DNA of 64,000 nt from DATFVJ01 sp963727015 (lineage in GTDB: Bacteria > Actinomycetota > Actinomycetes > Streptosporangiales > Streptosporangiaceae). The stretch is from the NCBI GenBank assembly GCA_963727015.1, contig CAVSEV010000009.1, positions 248,001 to 312,000 of the forward strand, given 5' to 3'. This document shows, one piece after another, positions 1 through 8,287 of this stretch. Positions within the stretch are counted from its first letter, which is position 1; each line of letters opens with the position of its first letter. Under the pieces are notes generated by a model. The model was not told the origin of the DNA, did not search any database, and worked only from the letters and a program-made list of their open reading frames with translations. The translations under genes and the position numbers were made by a program.

Positions 1-67
1 GCGGCGTAGGTGCCTGCCAGCAGGCCCCGGTGAGAACAACCCAGGGGTTCAACGCGAGTTCCCTCTC

Positions 68-220
68 GTGAGGCGGTGTCCCTGGCTGTCACCCTCGGAG
101 CGCCCGCGTCCGCAGGCCGCCGGCATCGACCCCGCGCCACAACGCGCGGCCGCCAGATGGAAGGAGTTCCTGTCCGCCCAGGCCAAGACGATCGCCGCGG
201 TCGATCAGTTATTGGGATGA
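68..220 (+). pseudogene. Remnant of a transposase/integrase (rve-type)
   Basis: One frame ending in TGA at 218-220 reads ...AGIDPAPQRAAARWKEFL followed by SAQAKTIAAVD. This resembles the stretch just before the catalytic Asp of actinobacterial integrase-core transposases (pattern GIDPAP..R....W..FL.AQA..I.A.DFF). The reading frame stops a few codons later (QLLG), where the family normally continues for well over 100 residues, so only a small internal piece is left. No terminal repeats were identified around it. The family assignment rests on motif recall only. Confidence 0.5.
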
Positions 221-341
221 GGCCGGGTGGCGTGTCGCCTCCGGGAGGTGGATCTTGGTTCAGTAGCGTCGCCGTGTACTGCTGACGGGGATCAAGGCCT
301 GTTGGGCGTGACGGTGAGGGACGGCAGCGGGCAGCCCGGAG

Positions 342-764
342 TTAGCGGTCGCCCTCCTGGCGGCGCCGCCAGCGCTGCTCCAGCCGCTCGATCAGCCCGG
401 ATCTCGCCTGTTTACCAGCCCGTCGGCCGCTGGCGGTGTGCCGCTCCTTGCCAGAGCCCCTGTCCTTGGCGGGGACGCGTCTGGTGGTGATGCCGGTCAT
501 GCGCCGGTAGCTGGTCACCGCCCACATGCTGCAGGCGAGCATGACCATGAAGCCCGCGACTCCGATCATGATGACATTGATCACAACCCCGGCGAGCAGC
601 AGCCCGACGCCGATCACGAACCCGAACGCCGCCTCGATGATTCGGCGCTTGTAGTGCACTCGCGGGTCGGTCGCGTGTACGGCGTTAGCAAACCGCGGGT
701 CGTCGGCACGCAAGGCCTGCTCGATCTGGTCGAGCTGACGCTGCTCGTGCTCCGAGAGCGGCAC
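342..764 (-). CDS. DUF3040 family membrane protein
   Basis: The 140-residue product begins PLSEHEQRQLDQIEQAL and then DDPRFA, the signature N-terminus of DUF3040 proteins. Two hydrophobic segments follow at about residues 46-66 and 68-86, and the tail (about residues 95-140) is highly basic. It is probably a small inner-membrane protein with a cytoplasmic tail; no biochemical function is known for the family. The start is GTG, preceded by GGGAGGGCATC, a good ribosome binding site. It is divergent from the eRF1-like gene and separated from it by a 700-bp gap. Confidence 0.85.
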   Translation of the reverse strand: MPLSEHEQRQLDQIEQALRADDPRFANAVHATDPRVHYKRRIIEAAFGFVIGVGLLLAGVVINVIMIGVAGFMVMLACSMWAVTSYRRMTGITTRRVPAKDRGSGKERHTASGRRAGKQARSGLIERLEQRWRRRQEGDR

Positions 765-1479
765 GATGCCCTCCCATGGAACTCATGCGCTGACGCTCTC
801 GTTGACGTTCGCCGCATGGCCCCTATACCCAGAGTACGGGCGCGATTGCGCCTGCGGAAGAGCACACCGCAGCTGGGCGTGAAAGCCGCGCGCCCCTCGG
901 GCCGTGGCGTCACTCCGGCCACTCCCACATCTCACGAACAGCCCTGCACATCTACTGATGTGAATCACCTCGGCTACTGTGCTACCGGTCACCGTCGGCC
1001 ACGAACCACGTGGCCAGCACGCCTTCGGCTCGACTGCTCCGGTGAGAGCGGAGGGAACGCAACGTTGGCCCAGGGCTGAGCCGGATACTGGCCGCCTTCT
1101 CCTCGCACTTCCGGTCCGTGATCGGGTCGGCGCGCAGTGCCAGGCCCGCCACCCGGTCTGGATCTGCTCACCGCTGCGCCATGAAGCCGGCGGCGCACCA
1201 CATATCTCGCCCGAGCCCTCAGCAGGCAGCTGGCACCGCCGGCCTTGCCCGGCGGTGGGCCGGGGACTTTCGGCCCTGGGCGGCGTTCGCCTGGCGCCGG
1301 GTAATGGAGTTGGGGAAGGTGGTTGTCATGTCGTGGAGGGGCGCTGGCAGTTTCGATCACAGCATCGGCAAGACCAGCGTATGGCCGGCTGACGTGGCGC
1401 AGGGGGCGGATCCCGGCGACCGCGGTCTGGCACGCCCAGCGCCGGACTGGCCGGCCCGGTTCGGGACCGGGGGCAGGCG
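765..1479. other. Long intergenic region upstream of the eRF1-like gene
   Basis: No convincing gene is visible; the open frames here are short, basic and inconsistent, as expected from GC-rich noncoding DNA. The only distinct signal is the box at 1262-1277. The stretch separates divergent genes and probably holds both promoters. Confidence 0.5.
1262..1277. promoter_or_regulatory. Candidate DosR-like box upstream of the eRF1-like gene
   Basis: The sequence GGGGACTTTCGGCCCT is an imperfect palindrome close to the left half and centre of the mycobacterial DosR/DevR consensus (GGGACTTNNGNCC type). The exact reverse complement occurs at 8126-8141, and diverged forms lie upstream of rtcB, near the DUF1918 gene and upstream of the phosphoribosyltransferase gene. 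It lies about 200 bp before the ATG of the eRF1-like gene. Binding by a DosR homologue is inferred. Confidence 0.5.
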
Positions 1480-2613
1480 ATGATCAGTTACGCGGAAGTT
1501 GACAAGCTCCTGAGCGCACGCACGACCGATCCAGCGGTGCTGTCGCTCTATGTGCAGGTGCCGGTAGACCCTCCTGCGCTGCGCGGCCTGCCGACCAGGG
1601 CAGGCGAGCTCCTCGCGGCGGCGGCACGCCGGCACCCAGACGGCCCCGGCGCGATCCGGGTACGTGACGCCGACCGGCGGGAAGTGCGGGTTCTGCTGGA
1701 GCAGCATGCCCGCGGCTGGCTGGGCCACACGGCCGCGATCTTCGTCTGCGGCCAGCTAGGGCTGGCCGATGCAATCGCGCTGCCTTGCCCGGTGCCGGAA
1801 CGAGCGGTTGTCACGACCCGGCCACACGTGCGGCCCCTGCTCGTGGCCCTGCAGCGGTGCCCCGCCTACCACGTGGCCGTCGTCGACCGGCGCCACGCCT
1901 GGGTGTTCAAGGTGGCGGGAGAGCGGATCGACACTGTGGCCCAGTCGGCCGCCGCGGGCGTTCGCAGCTCCGGCTTCGGCGGCTGGTACGGCCTGGAGGC
2001 CCACCGGGTCCACGAGCGTGTGATCGAGCTTGCCCGCCGTCACTACCGTGAGACGGCCGCCCTGCTGGAACAGGCGATGGGTGGCGGCGAGCCGCAGCCG
2101 CTGGTTATCGGCGGGCATGAGGACAGCATCCCGCAGTTCGTGGCTGTTCTTCCGGCGGGGCTGCGGGACCGTTTCGCCGGCAGCTTCGTCGGCGATGCGC
2201 ACACCCTGACCCCCGCACGGGTGCGCGAACTGGCGGCTCCTGTCATCGGGCGCTGGGTAGCGGCGCGCGAGCAACGCCTGGCGGCCCAGTCCGGTGATCT
2301 GACACCGGGCGGGCTGTCCGTGGCAGGCCTGCATGACTGCGCCGCCGCGGCCAGCCAGCACGCCGTCCACTTGCTGATCGTGCCCGATGACGGGCTGCTC
2401 CCCGGGTTCGCCTGCGGACAGTGCGGCACGCTCGCCGCCGCCGGTGGTCATTGCCCCGGCTGCGGCGCGGCGCTGCGCGCGGTTCCCGATCTCATTGAGG
2501 AAATGGCGGTCAAGACCCTCCGCGACGGCGGGCTGGTGGAAGCGATTTCAGAACCTCCAGGTGGAGTCGCCGCCCATCTGCGGTTCCCGCTGGCCGCCGG
2601 CGCGCAGAGGTGA
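1480..2613 (+). CDS. eRF1-like (baeRF family) protein with C-terminal zinc ribbon
   Basis: This 377-residue protein has the layout of bacterial/archaeal eRF1-like proteins: an N-terminal divergent domain, a central Sm-like/RNase-H-fold segment (PAYHVAVVDRRHAWVFKV, then a SGFGGWYG linker and a helix with HRVHERVIELARRHYRE), and a C-terminal L7Ae-like part. A zinc ribbon sits at Cys312, Cys315, Cys325 and Cys328 (CGQCG...CPGCG). Proteins of this kind are thought to act on ribosomes, in rescue or stress translation; the M. tuberculosis relative Rv2629 belongs to the DosR regulon. ATG start with GGGGGCAGGCG just upstream. It is the first gene of the dormancy-like island. Confidence 0.75.
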   Translation: MISYAEVDKLLSARTTDPAVLSLYVQVPVDPPALRGLPTRAGELLAAAARRHPDGPGAIRVRDADRREVRVLLEQHARGWLGHTAAIFVCGQLGLADAIALPCPVPERAVVTTRPHVRPLLVALQRCPAYHVAVVDRRHAWVFKVAGERIDTVAQSAAAGVRSSGFGGWYGLEAHRVHERVIELARRHYRETAALLEQAMGGGEPQPLVIGGHEDSIPQFVAVLPAGLRDRFAGSFVGDAHTLTPARVRELAAPVIGRWVAAREQRLAAQSGDLTPGGLSVAGLHDCAAAASQHAVHLLIVPDDGLLPGFACGQCGTLAAAGGHCPGCGAALRAVPDLIEEMAVKTLRDGGLVEAISEPPGGVAAHLRFPLAAGAQR

Positions 2614-3068
2614 GCATCATGGGTGCGCAGATGCTGCGGGCGCAGACCGAGGCCCGCGGTGCGGCGCGGCTCCGGAGAACGCGGATGGAACGGGCCGTGC
2701 GGAAGGTTGCTGTCACACCAGCAGGTACCTGATCCGCTGGGCAGCCGCGAGAGCACGGCGGGCTGGGCCAGGCCCTCCGGTGAGGACCCTGGCGTGGCCG
2801 GCCCGGGATTACGAAGGTCCCATTCCCGGAGGCTGAAGGACCCTGGGCCTGGTGGCCATCGGCGGACAGCGTGAAAGCAGGTACCCGCCGTGCGGGACCC
2901 CGTGCCGGACGGAAACAAAACCGTCCAGCGGCCCGGATCAGGAATGGCCTGGCAGATTGGCGGCTTTTGACGCTGCCAATCCAGGGCCATCGCGACGGGC
3001 CGGCCGCGCTGCGGTATCCGGGGCGGACCGTACGGCGAGTGTCACCGAGTCTGGAGGTGGCCGGGGAC
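2614..3068. other. Intergenic region before the DUF1876 gene
   Basis: No gene is supported here. Several GGACC/GGTCC-type words occur (about 2783-2790, 2806-2822 and 2836-2850, the last AGGACCCTGGGCCT). They are reminiscent of degenerate DosR-like half sites, but none matches the better boxes of this window closely. Confidence 0.35.
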
Positions 3069-3338
3069 ATGAGCATGGCTGACCGCTGGTCGGTGGAGCT
3101 GTCCATCGGCACGGACGATGACGAGACACATGCGGAAGCGCGCTTGGTCATGACCGGCCGCGATCGGCTGTCAGGTCATGGCAAGGCGCGCCATAACCCC
3201 GCCGACCCGAAGGTCACCCAGATCGGCCAGGACATCGCGGTGGCGCGTGCCCTGTCCGAACTCGCGCACAACCTTCTCAACACCGCTGCCGCCGAGCTCG
3301 AGGAAGTCACCCACCAGCGGGTCCGGCTGGACATGTGA
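3069..3338 (+). CDS. DUF1876 family protein
   Basis: The 89-residue product (MSMADRWSVELSIGTDDDET...) shows the DUF1876 pattern: an amphipathic strand with a WSVELSIG opening, an EARL motif, G.G.ARHNPAD, the segment IGQDIAVARALSELAHNLL, and an acidic C-terminal helix. The M. tuberculosis member Rv1738 is strongly induced by hypoxia and has been compared structurally with ribosome hibernation factors; that role is only inferred here. Of two possible ATGs (3069 and 3075) I chose the first. The frame is open further upstream, but that extension lacks family similarity. Confidence 0.8.
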   Translation: MSMADRWSVELSIGTDDDETHAEARLVMTGRDRLSGHGKARHNPADPKVTQIGQDIAVARALSELAHNLLNTAAAELEEVTHQRVRLDM

Positions 3339-3428
3339 CTCAGCGCGCATCTGCCCAGTGCGGGTGTCCGGTCGCGGGCGACGAGGAAGCTGTTTGTGAC
3401 GGGGATGCGGGCGTAAGGAGGCGGCATC

Positions 3429-4778
3429 GTGGCGGGCGGGCTGCTGACCGATCTGTACGAGCTGAACATGGCCGCCAGCTATCTGCGCCGGGCAATGACC
3501 GGAATGGCGACTTTCAGCCTGTTCGTGCGCCTGCTGCCGGCCGACCGCGGGTTCCTCGTCGCCGCTGGCCTGGAGGACTGCTTGGGGTTCCTGGAGGATT
3601 TCGCGTTCACCTCCGAGGATCTGGATTACCTGCGCCAGGCCCAGGGGTACGGCGAGGAGACCCTGCGGGCGTTCGCGGGCCTGCGGTTCACCGGTGAGGT
3701 GTGGGCGGTGCCCGAAGGACGCGTGGTGTTTGCTGGTGAACCCCTGCTGGAGGTGACGGCGCCGATCGCGGAGGCACAGCTGGCGGAGACGGTGCTGCTT
3801 AATCACATCACTTTCCAGACGAGTGTGGCCACCAAGGCAGCCAGGTGCGTGCTGGCCGCGGGGGGCGCGCAGCTGGTCGACTTCGCGTTCCGCCGCAGCC
3901 AGGGCATCGACGCGGGCCTGGCCGTGGCCCGCGCGTCAGCGATCGCGGGCTTCGCGGCCACCAGCAACGTCGAGGCGGCCCGCCGCTACGGGCTGACCGC
4001 AGCGGGCACGATGGCGCATTCCTTCATCGAGGCGTTCGCTGGCGAACAGGAAGCGTTCACGGCGTTCGCCGAGGACTTCCCCGGGAAGACGACCTTCCTG
4101 GTCGACACCTACAACACCGGCCGCGGCGTGCGCGCGGCTATCGACGTGGCGCGGCGGATGCGGCTGCCGGGGCCGATCGGAGTGCGCCTGGACTCCGGTG
4201 ACCTGGCCCGGCAGGCCCGGTCGGCCCGCCGCCAGCTCGACGAGGCGGGCCTGACCGACGCCCGGATCTTCGCCAGCAGCGGCCTGGACGAATACGCGAT
4301 CGCGGACCTGGTGACGCACGGCGCCCCGATCGACGCCTACGGCGTGGGAACCAAGATGGGCGTCTCGGCCGATGCCCCCTACCTCGACAGCGCCTACAAG
4401 CTGGTCGCGTACGCCGGCCGGCCAGTGATGAAGCTTTCGCCAGGCAAGACGACCGCGCCCGGAGCCAAACAGGTCCATCGCGGGCCCGGCCACGACGTCG
4501 TGGCACTGCGCGGCGAGGCTCCGCCGCCTGCCCACGAGCCCCTGCTCGCCTTGGTCATGCGCGGTGGCCGGCGCCTCGCCGCAGCAGAATCCCTCGCCAC
4601 CGCCGGGCAGCGGTGCGCGGCCGACCTGGCCTGGCTTCCGGCGAGCGCCCGCGCGCTACGCGCCCCCAGACCGCTACCGGTCCGGATCAGCCCGCAGCTG
4701 CAGCAGCTGCAGGACCGGATGATGCACGACCTGATGGCGCGAGCAGCCGGCGATCCCGGAGCAGACGCGGCGACGTGA
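3429..4778 (+). CDS. pncB: Nicotinate phosphoribosyltransferase
   Basis: The enzyme makes nicotinate mononucleotide from nicotinate and PRPP with ATP hydrolysis, the first step of NAD salvage. The 449-residue protein begins TDLYELNMAASYL, the usual NAPRTase N-terminus. It carries VDFAFRRSQG near residue 150, the phosphoribosyl-site region AHSFIEAF near 200, GVRLDSGDL near 255 and YGVGTKMG near 300. GTG start preceded by GTAAGGAGG at good spacing. The stop overlaps the next start (TGATG), so the archease gene is translationally coupled to it. The M. tuberculosis paralogue pncB2 (Rv0573c) is in the DosR regulon, which fits the neighbourhood. Confidence 0.93.
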   Translation: MAGGLLTDLYELNMAASYLRRAMTGMATFSLFVRLLPADRGFLVAAGLEDCLGFLEDFAFTSEDLDYLRQAQGYGEETLRAFAGLRFTGEVWAVPEGRVVFAGEPLLEVTAPIAEAQLAETVLLNHITFQTSVATKAARCVLAAGGAQLVDFAFRRSQGIDAGLAVARASAIAGFAATSNVEAARRYGLTAAGTMAHSFIEAFAGEQEAFTAFAEDFPGKTTFLVDTYNTGRGVRAAIDVARRMRLPGPIGVRLDSGDLARQARSARRQLDEAGLTDARIFASSGLDEYAIADLVTHGAPIDAYGVGTKMGVSADAPYLDSAYKLVAYAGRPVMKLSPGKTTAPGAKQVHRGPGHDVVALRGEAPPPAHEPLLALVMRGGRRLAAAESLATAGQRCAADLAWLPASARALRAPRPLPVRISPQLQQLQDRMMHDLMARAAGDPGADAAT

Positions 4779-5212
4779 TGCGCCGTGACCAGACAGCCCA
4801 GGGACACCGGACCGTTCCGCATACCGCTGATCTGCGTGTCGAGGCGTGGGCGGCGACACGCGAACAGTGCCTGGCCGAAGCAGTGCGCGGCCTGGTGGAC
4901 AGTTTCGCGGACGTCGGGGGCGCCCGTGCGCAGCAGACTCAAGAGCGGCACGTGACCGCGGGCTCCGATGAGGATCTGCTGGTGGCCGTGGTGGACGAGG
5001 TGATCTACCGGCTGGACGCCGATGGCCAGGTCCCGGTCTCGGCGACGGTGCGGCCGGCCGGCGATGGCGGCGTTGATCTTGTCATGTCGCTTGCCGCCGT
5101 GGAGACGGTGGAGATCGTCGGTGCGGCGCCGAAAGGGGCGTCGCTGCACGAGTTGCGCTGCGAGGCGGACGCGGCGGGCCGATGGTCCTGCGGCGTGACG
5201 GTCGACGTATAA
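4778..5212 (+). CDS. Archease, RtcB cofactor
   Basis: Archease promotes guanylylation and multiple turnover of the RNA ligase RtcB. The 144-residue protein contains HTADLRVEAWAATREQCLAEA, the conserved archease opening with the metal-site His-Thr-Ala-Asp, followed by GLVDSF, a DLLVAVVDEVIY segment, and a C-terminal KGASLHELRCEA strand pair corresponding to the usual K.(I/V)T.H. region. The ATG overlaps the pncB stop by one base. Its enzyme partner rtcB lies 20 bp downstream on the opposite strand, tail to tail, so the two are neighbours but not in one transcript. Confidence 0.88.
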   Translation: MRRDQTAQGHRTVPHTADLRVEAWAATREQCLAEAVRGLVDSFADVGGARAQQTQERHVTAGSDEDLLVAVVDEVIYRLDADGQVPVSATVRPAGDGGVDLVMSLAAVETVEIVGAAPKGASLHELRCEADAAGRWSCGVTVDV

Positions 5213-5232
5213 CACCGGCAACAAGGAGTGTG

Positions 5233-6651
5233 TCAGCCCTTGACAACACCGAGCGGGACGAGCCTGGCGACCGCGCGGCACAACCCGGCGCCCTCGGCGG
5301 CCGCGACGACCTGGGTCACGTCCTTGTACGCTTCCGGGGCTTCTTCGGCGAGCCCGCGCGCGGACGCGCCGCAGACCACGATGCCCTGGCGTTCGAGCCG
5401 CTGCCGCAGCCGCGGCCCGGTGATGGAGCGGGCGGCGTGGTGGCGGCTCATTACCCGGCCCGCGCCGTGGCAGGTGGAAAAGAAGGCGCCGCCGCCGGTG
5501 ACTCCGGTCAGGACATAGGAGGAGGTGCCCATCGAGCCGGGGATGAGCACGGGCTGCCCAGCATCCTTCAGGTCCGCGGGCAGATCAGGGTCGCCGGGCG
5601 GCAGCGCCCTGGTCGCCCCCTTCCGGTGCACGCACAACCGTGTCGGGGTTCCGCCGATGTCGTGGGTTTCGATCTTGGCGAGGTTGTGGGACACGTCATA
5701 GACCAGGCGCAGCTCCGCGTGAGCCGTTCGGGAAAAGACACGGCGCGCCGCTTCGGTGAGCAGCTGCCGGTTCGCCCGGCCGTAATTCGCCGCTGCCGCC
5801 ATCGCGCCGAGGTAACCGCGCCCTTCCGGTGACTCGACCGGCGCGCAGGCCAGCTGCCGGTCGGGCACGGCGATGCCGTAGCGGCCCATCGCCTTGTCCA
5901 TGGTCTGCACGTGGTCGCTGCAGATCTGGTGCCCCAGCCCACGCGAGCCGCAGTGGATCATCACGCACACTTGTCCCGCGGCCAGCCCGAACCGCCGCGC
6001 CGCGGCGGAATCGAAAACCTCATCCACCGCCTGGACCTCCAGGAAATGGTTGCCCGAGCCGAGGCTGCCGACCTGGTGCAGTCCCCGGTCGATGGCCCGG
6101 CGGCTGACCTGCGTGAGATCGGCGTCGCCGACCGCGCCGTGATCCTCGCACCGGTCCAGGTCACGCTGGCAGCCGTGGCCCCGGCCGACGGCGTAGGCCG
6201 CCCCGCCGAGCAGCAGCTTGCCCATTTCACCCCGGCCCGCTAGGCGCCAGGCACCGCCACGGCCGGCGCCGCGCGGGACCGCGGCCGCGAGCCGGTCCAT
6301 GACCTGGCCAAGCACGGGAGCGACCCCGTCCCTGCCGAGCTCGGCCGCGAGCAGGCGCACACCGCACGAGATATCGAAACCAACACCGCCCGGCGAGACA
6401 ACACCGCCCTGTGCGATGTCGGTCGCAGCGACCCCGCCGATCGGGAAACCGTAGCCCCAGTGCACATCCGGCATCGCATACGACGCCACCACGATGCCCG
6501 GCAGGGCCGCGACGTTGACCACCTGCTGCAATGCCCGGTCCCCGGCAAGGTCAGGGATCAGCGCCCGGGTCGCGAACACCACACCCGGCACCCGCATCTG
6601 CCCATGCCGCGGGATCACGAACCGGTACGGCGACTCCTCAACGATCTCCAC
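5233..6651 (-). CDS. rtcB: RNA-splicing ligase RtcB
   Basis: RtcB joins RNA 2',3'-cyclic phosphate or 3'-phosphate ends to 5'-OH ends using GTP and Mn2+. The 472-residue protein has all the signature motifs: GVGFDISCGVR (metal ligands Asp93 and Cys96), GSGNHFLEVQ (Asn201, His202), HCGSRGLGHQ (His234), VYDVSHN, HRKGATRA, PGSMGTSSYVL, and the guanylylated His395 in HGAGR. It lies tail to tail with its cofactor archease. A DosR-like box sits about 135 bp upstream of its start. In M. tuberculosis the eRF1-like, archease and RtcB genes are adjacent (Rv2629-Rv2631), a parallel to this locus. Confidence 0.95.
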   Translation of the reverse strand: MEIVEESPYRFVIPRHGQMRVPGVVFATRALIPDLAGDRALQQVVNVAALPGIVVASYAMPDVHWGYGFPIGGVAATDIAQGGVVSPGGVGFDISCGVRLLAAELGRDGVAPVLGQVMDRLAAAVPRGAGRGGAWRLAGRGEMGKLLLGGAAYAVGRGHGCQRDLDRCEDHGAVGDADLTQVSRRAIDRGLHQVGSLGSGNHFLEVQAVDEVFDSAAARRFGLAAGQVCVMIHCGSRGLGHQICSDHVQTMDKAMGRYGIAVPDRQLACAPVESPEGRGYLGAMAAAANYGRANRQLLTEAARRVFSRTAHAELRLVYDVSHNLAKIETHDIGGTPTRLCVHRKGATRALPPGDPDLPADLKDAGQPVLIPGSMGTSSYVLTGVTGGGAFFSTCHGAGRVMSRHHAARSITGPRLRQRLERQGIVVCGASARGLAEEAPEAYKDVTQVVAAAEGAGLCRAVARLVPLGVVKG

Positions 6652-6783
6652 CTGCAGGCACCCCCTCCGGCAGCCTCCGCGGCCAGCCCGCCGCGACCGG
6701 GCACCCGTGACCGTCGTCTTCCGCCGGGCCTCGCTCGTCTGGCGGGTCTGTCTTCAGGTTCCGCCTGATACGGCGGGCTCAAA

Positions 6784-6799
6784 GGGGCCGAACGTCCTC
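6784..6799. promoter_or_regulatory. Candidate DosR-like box upstream of rtcB
   Basis: GGGGCCGAACGTCCTC matches 13 of 16 positions of the box at 8126-8141. It lies 133 bp before the rtcB start codon and beyond the 3' end of the lectin-like gene, so control of rtcB is the natural reading. Confidence 0.45.
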
Positions 6800-6868
6800 G
6801 TGCCAGGGCGGGTTCGGCGCGGCTGCTCAGTGGCGGCGACGCGCCGGCGAATGAGCCTCCTCTATTTC

Positions 6869-7840
6869 CTATGCGAGCTGCGTCCAGGTCCATGGGCCTC
6901 CGCGAAGGGCGTGGACCGCCATCCAGAGGTTGCCGTCCTTGCCCAGCGCGTACAGCCGCAACGACGTGCTCGGGAAGATCGTCACCGTGGGCGCCGAGGT
7001 GAGGATGCCGCCGATCCGCTGCCAAGCGCCGAAGGCCGCAGTGGCCGAGGCACGGGTGGTCATCCACAGCGCGTTGTCCGTCCCGCGGACGAACAGGCCG
7101 GTCTGCCCGGTTGGCAACTGAACGGCGGTGGGCGCCACGGCCGACCTGCCACCGACGAGGTGCCACCCGGTGGTGTACTCCCAGACGGCGCCGTCCCGGC
7201 CGATCGCGAAGACGTCCCGCCGAGGCGGGTAGAAACCCGCGACCGCGGGCACCGCCGCGGGATCGGACAGTAGCTTGCCGCCGAGTGACAACCAGCCGCC
7301 GCCACCCTGGCTGCGCTGCCACAGCGCGCCGTCATGGCCCCTGACCCAGACGTTCGGCGCGACGGTGAAGTCACCCACGCCGCTGGTCGCCGGCGCGCCG
7401 AGCGCCCTGCCGCCCAGGGTGGCCCACGCGGTCCAGGTGCCCCGGGCACTGAAGGCCCGGTACCACACGGCACTGTCGGTACCCCGGACGAAGACGAACG
7501 TCCGGTCGAACTCCGTGCCGATCGTGATGGCCGCCGGGCCGCTCGTCAGCTTGCCGCCCAGGGAAAGCCCGCCTGCCCCCGATGAGCCCGGGCTGAGGGG
7601 CCCTTTCAGCACCAGGCTGTGGGTGGCCGCCGCATAAAAGATGTTGATGTTGTCGAAGGCCGTGGTACTGACACCGGCCACCTGACCCGGGGCCGGCCGC
7701 GGCGAAGTGGCCGGCGCGGCGGACGCCGGTCCGGCCACCAGCGCCGCCAGCATCAGGCCGGCACTGGCACAAATCATGCCAACCCAGCCCGTGCGAGCCC
7801 GCCGGCCGGGGAGAACCTTGGTTAATGACGAGGCGGACAT
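6869..7840 (-). CDS. Secreted PLL-like beta-propeller lectin
   Basis: The first 42 residues form a signal peptide: basic start, hydrophobic core MICASAGLMLAALVAG, and an AxA site near ASAAPA. The rest is built from repeats of about 45-50 residues with a common pattern W..LGG....S.PAv.......vfvRG.D.AlW, seen at least five times (for example FVRGTDSAVWYR, WVRGHDGALWQR, FVRGTDNALWMT). Such blades form tachylectin/PLL-type sugar-binding propellers. The target sugar cannot be told from sequence. ATG start with GGAG six bases upstream. No enzymatic residues are visible. Confidence 0.75.
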   Translation of the reverse strand: MSASSLTKVLPGRRARTGWVGMICASAGLMLAALVAGPASAAPATSPRPAPGQVAGVSTTAFDNINIFYAAATHSLVLKGPLSPGSSGAGGLSLGGKLTSGPAAITIGTEFDRTFVFVRGTDSAVWYRAFSARGTWTAWATLGGRALGAPATSGVGDFTVAPNVWVRGHDGALWQRSQGGGGWLSLGGKLLSDPAAVPAVAGFYPPRRDVFAIGRDGAVWEYTTGWHLVGGRSAVAPTAVQLPTGQTGLFVRGTDNALWMTTRASATAAFGAWQRIGGILTSAPTVTIFPSTSLRLYALGKDGNLWMAVHALRGGPWTWTQLA

Positions 7841-8125
7841 CGCTGGCTCCGTTCTGGCGGATCCTGCGACGACCTGATAACTTCGCTAGCGCCTGCCCCT
7901 CCCCCGCCCGCTCTTCGAGCGCGACTGCCACGTGCTGACACACGGCGGCTGGACGGGCTGCTCCGGGCGCCATAACAGCCCTTCGCGGCAGCGCATCAGC
8001 CCGGTTGCCTCAAATCGTAACGGCCGTGTGCCAATGAGGACCCAGCTGAGCCAATCGCCAGTTAAAGCCGGTGCCGTCGCATTCGCCGGCACCATCAACG
8101 CTTCAACGACGGCCCTAACCCGGCA

Positions 8126-8141
8126 AGGGCCGAAAGTCCCC
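8126..8141. promoter_or_regulatory. Candidate DosR-like box, exact copy
   Basis: AGGGCCGAAAGTCCCC is the perfect 16-base reverse complement of the box at 1262-1277. It is 286 bp upstream of the lectin-like gene start. No other start is close, so its target is uncertain. Confidence 0.45.
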
Positions 8142-8210
8142 GACGACGAAACCACGGCGGGTTGGCGGCCTACGGTGACTAAACGGAGGTGCTGGGGCCG
8201 TGGCGCATCC

Positions 8211-8251
8211 GCGGAGCCGTTGAGGATATTGATACCGAACGGCTGCCGCAT
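8211..8251. repeat. Palindromic intergenic repeat, copy A
   Basis: A seven-base stem AGCCGTT/AACGGCT (8215-8221 and 8238-8244) encloses exactly 16 bases, GAGGATATTGATACCG, and is flanked by GCGG and GCCGC. Copies B (10030-10070) and C (29640-29690) share the same stem, the same 16-base loop length and the loop core ATTGAT.CCG. A half copy lies near 60560. Confidence 0.6.
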
Positions 8252-8287
8252 CGGCGCGGGGCCTTTGACGGGCCACCGCGCGATGGC

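Larger units (their letters stand above)
7841..8287. other. Intergenic region with a DosR-like box and palindromic repeat A
   Basis: No gene is supported. The stretch lies between the start of the lectin-like gene and the end of the CBS-BON gene. It holds the perfect box copy at 8126-8141 and the palindromic repeat at 8211-8251. Confidence 0.45.
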
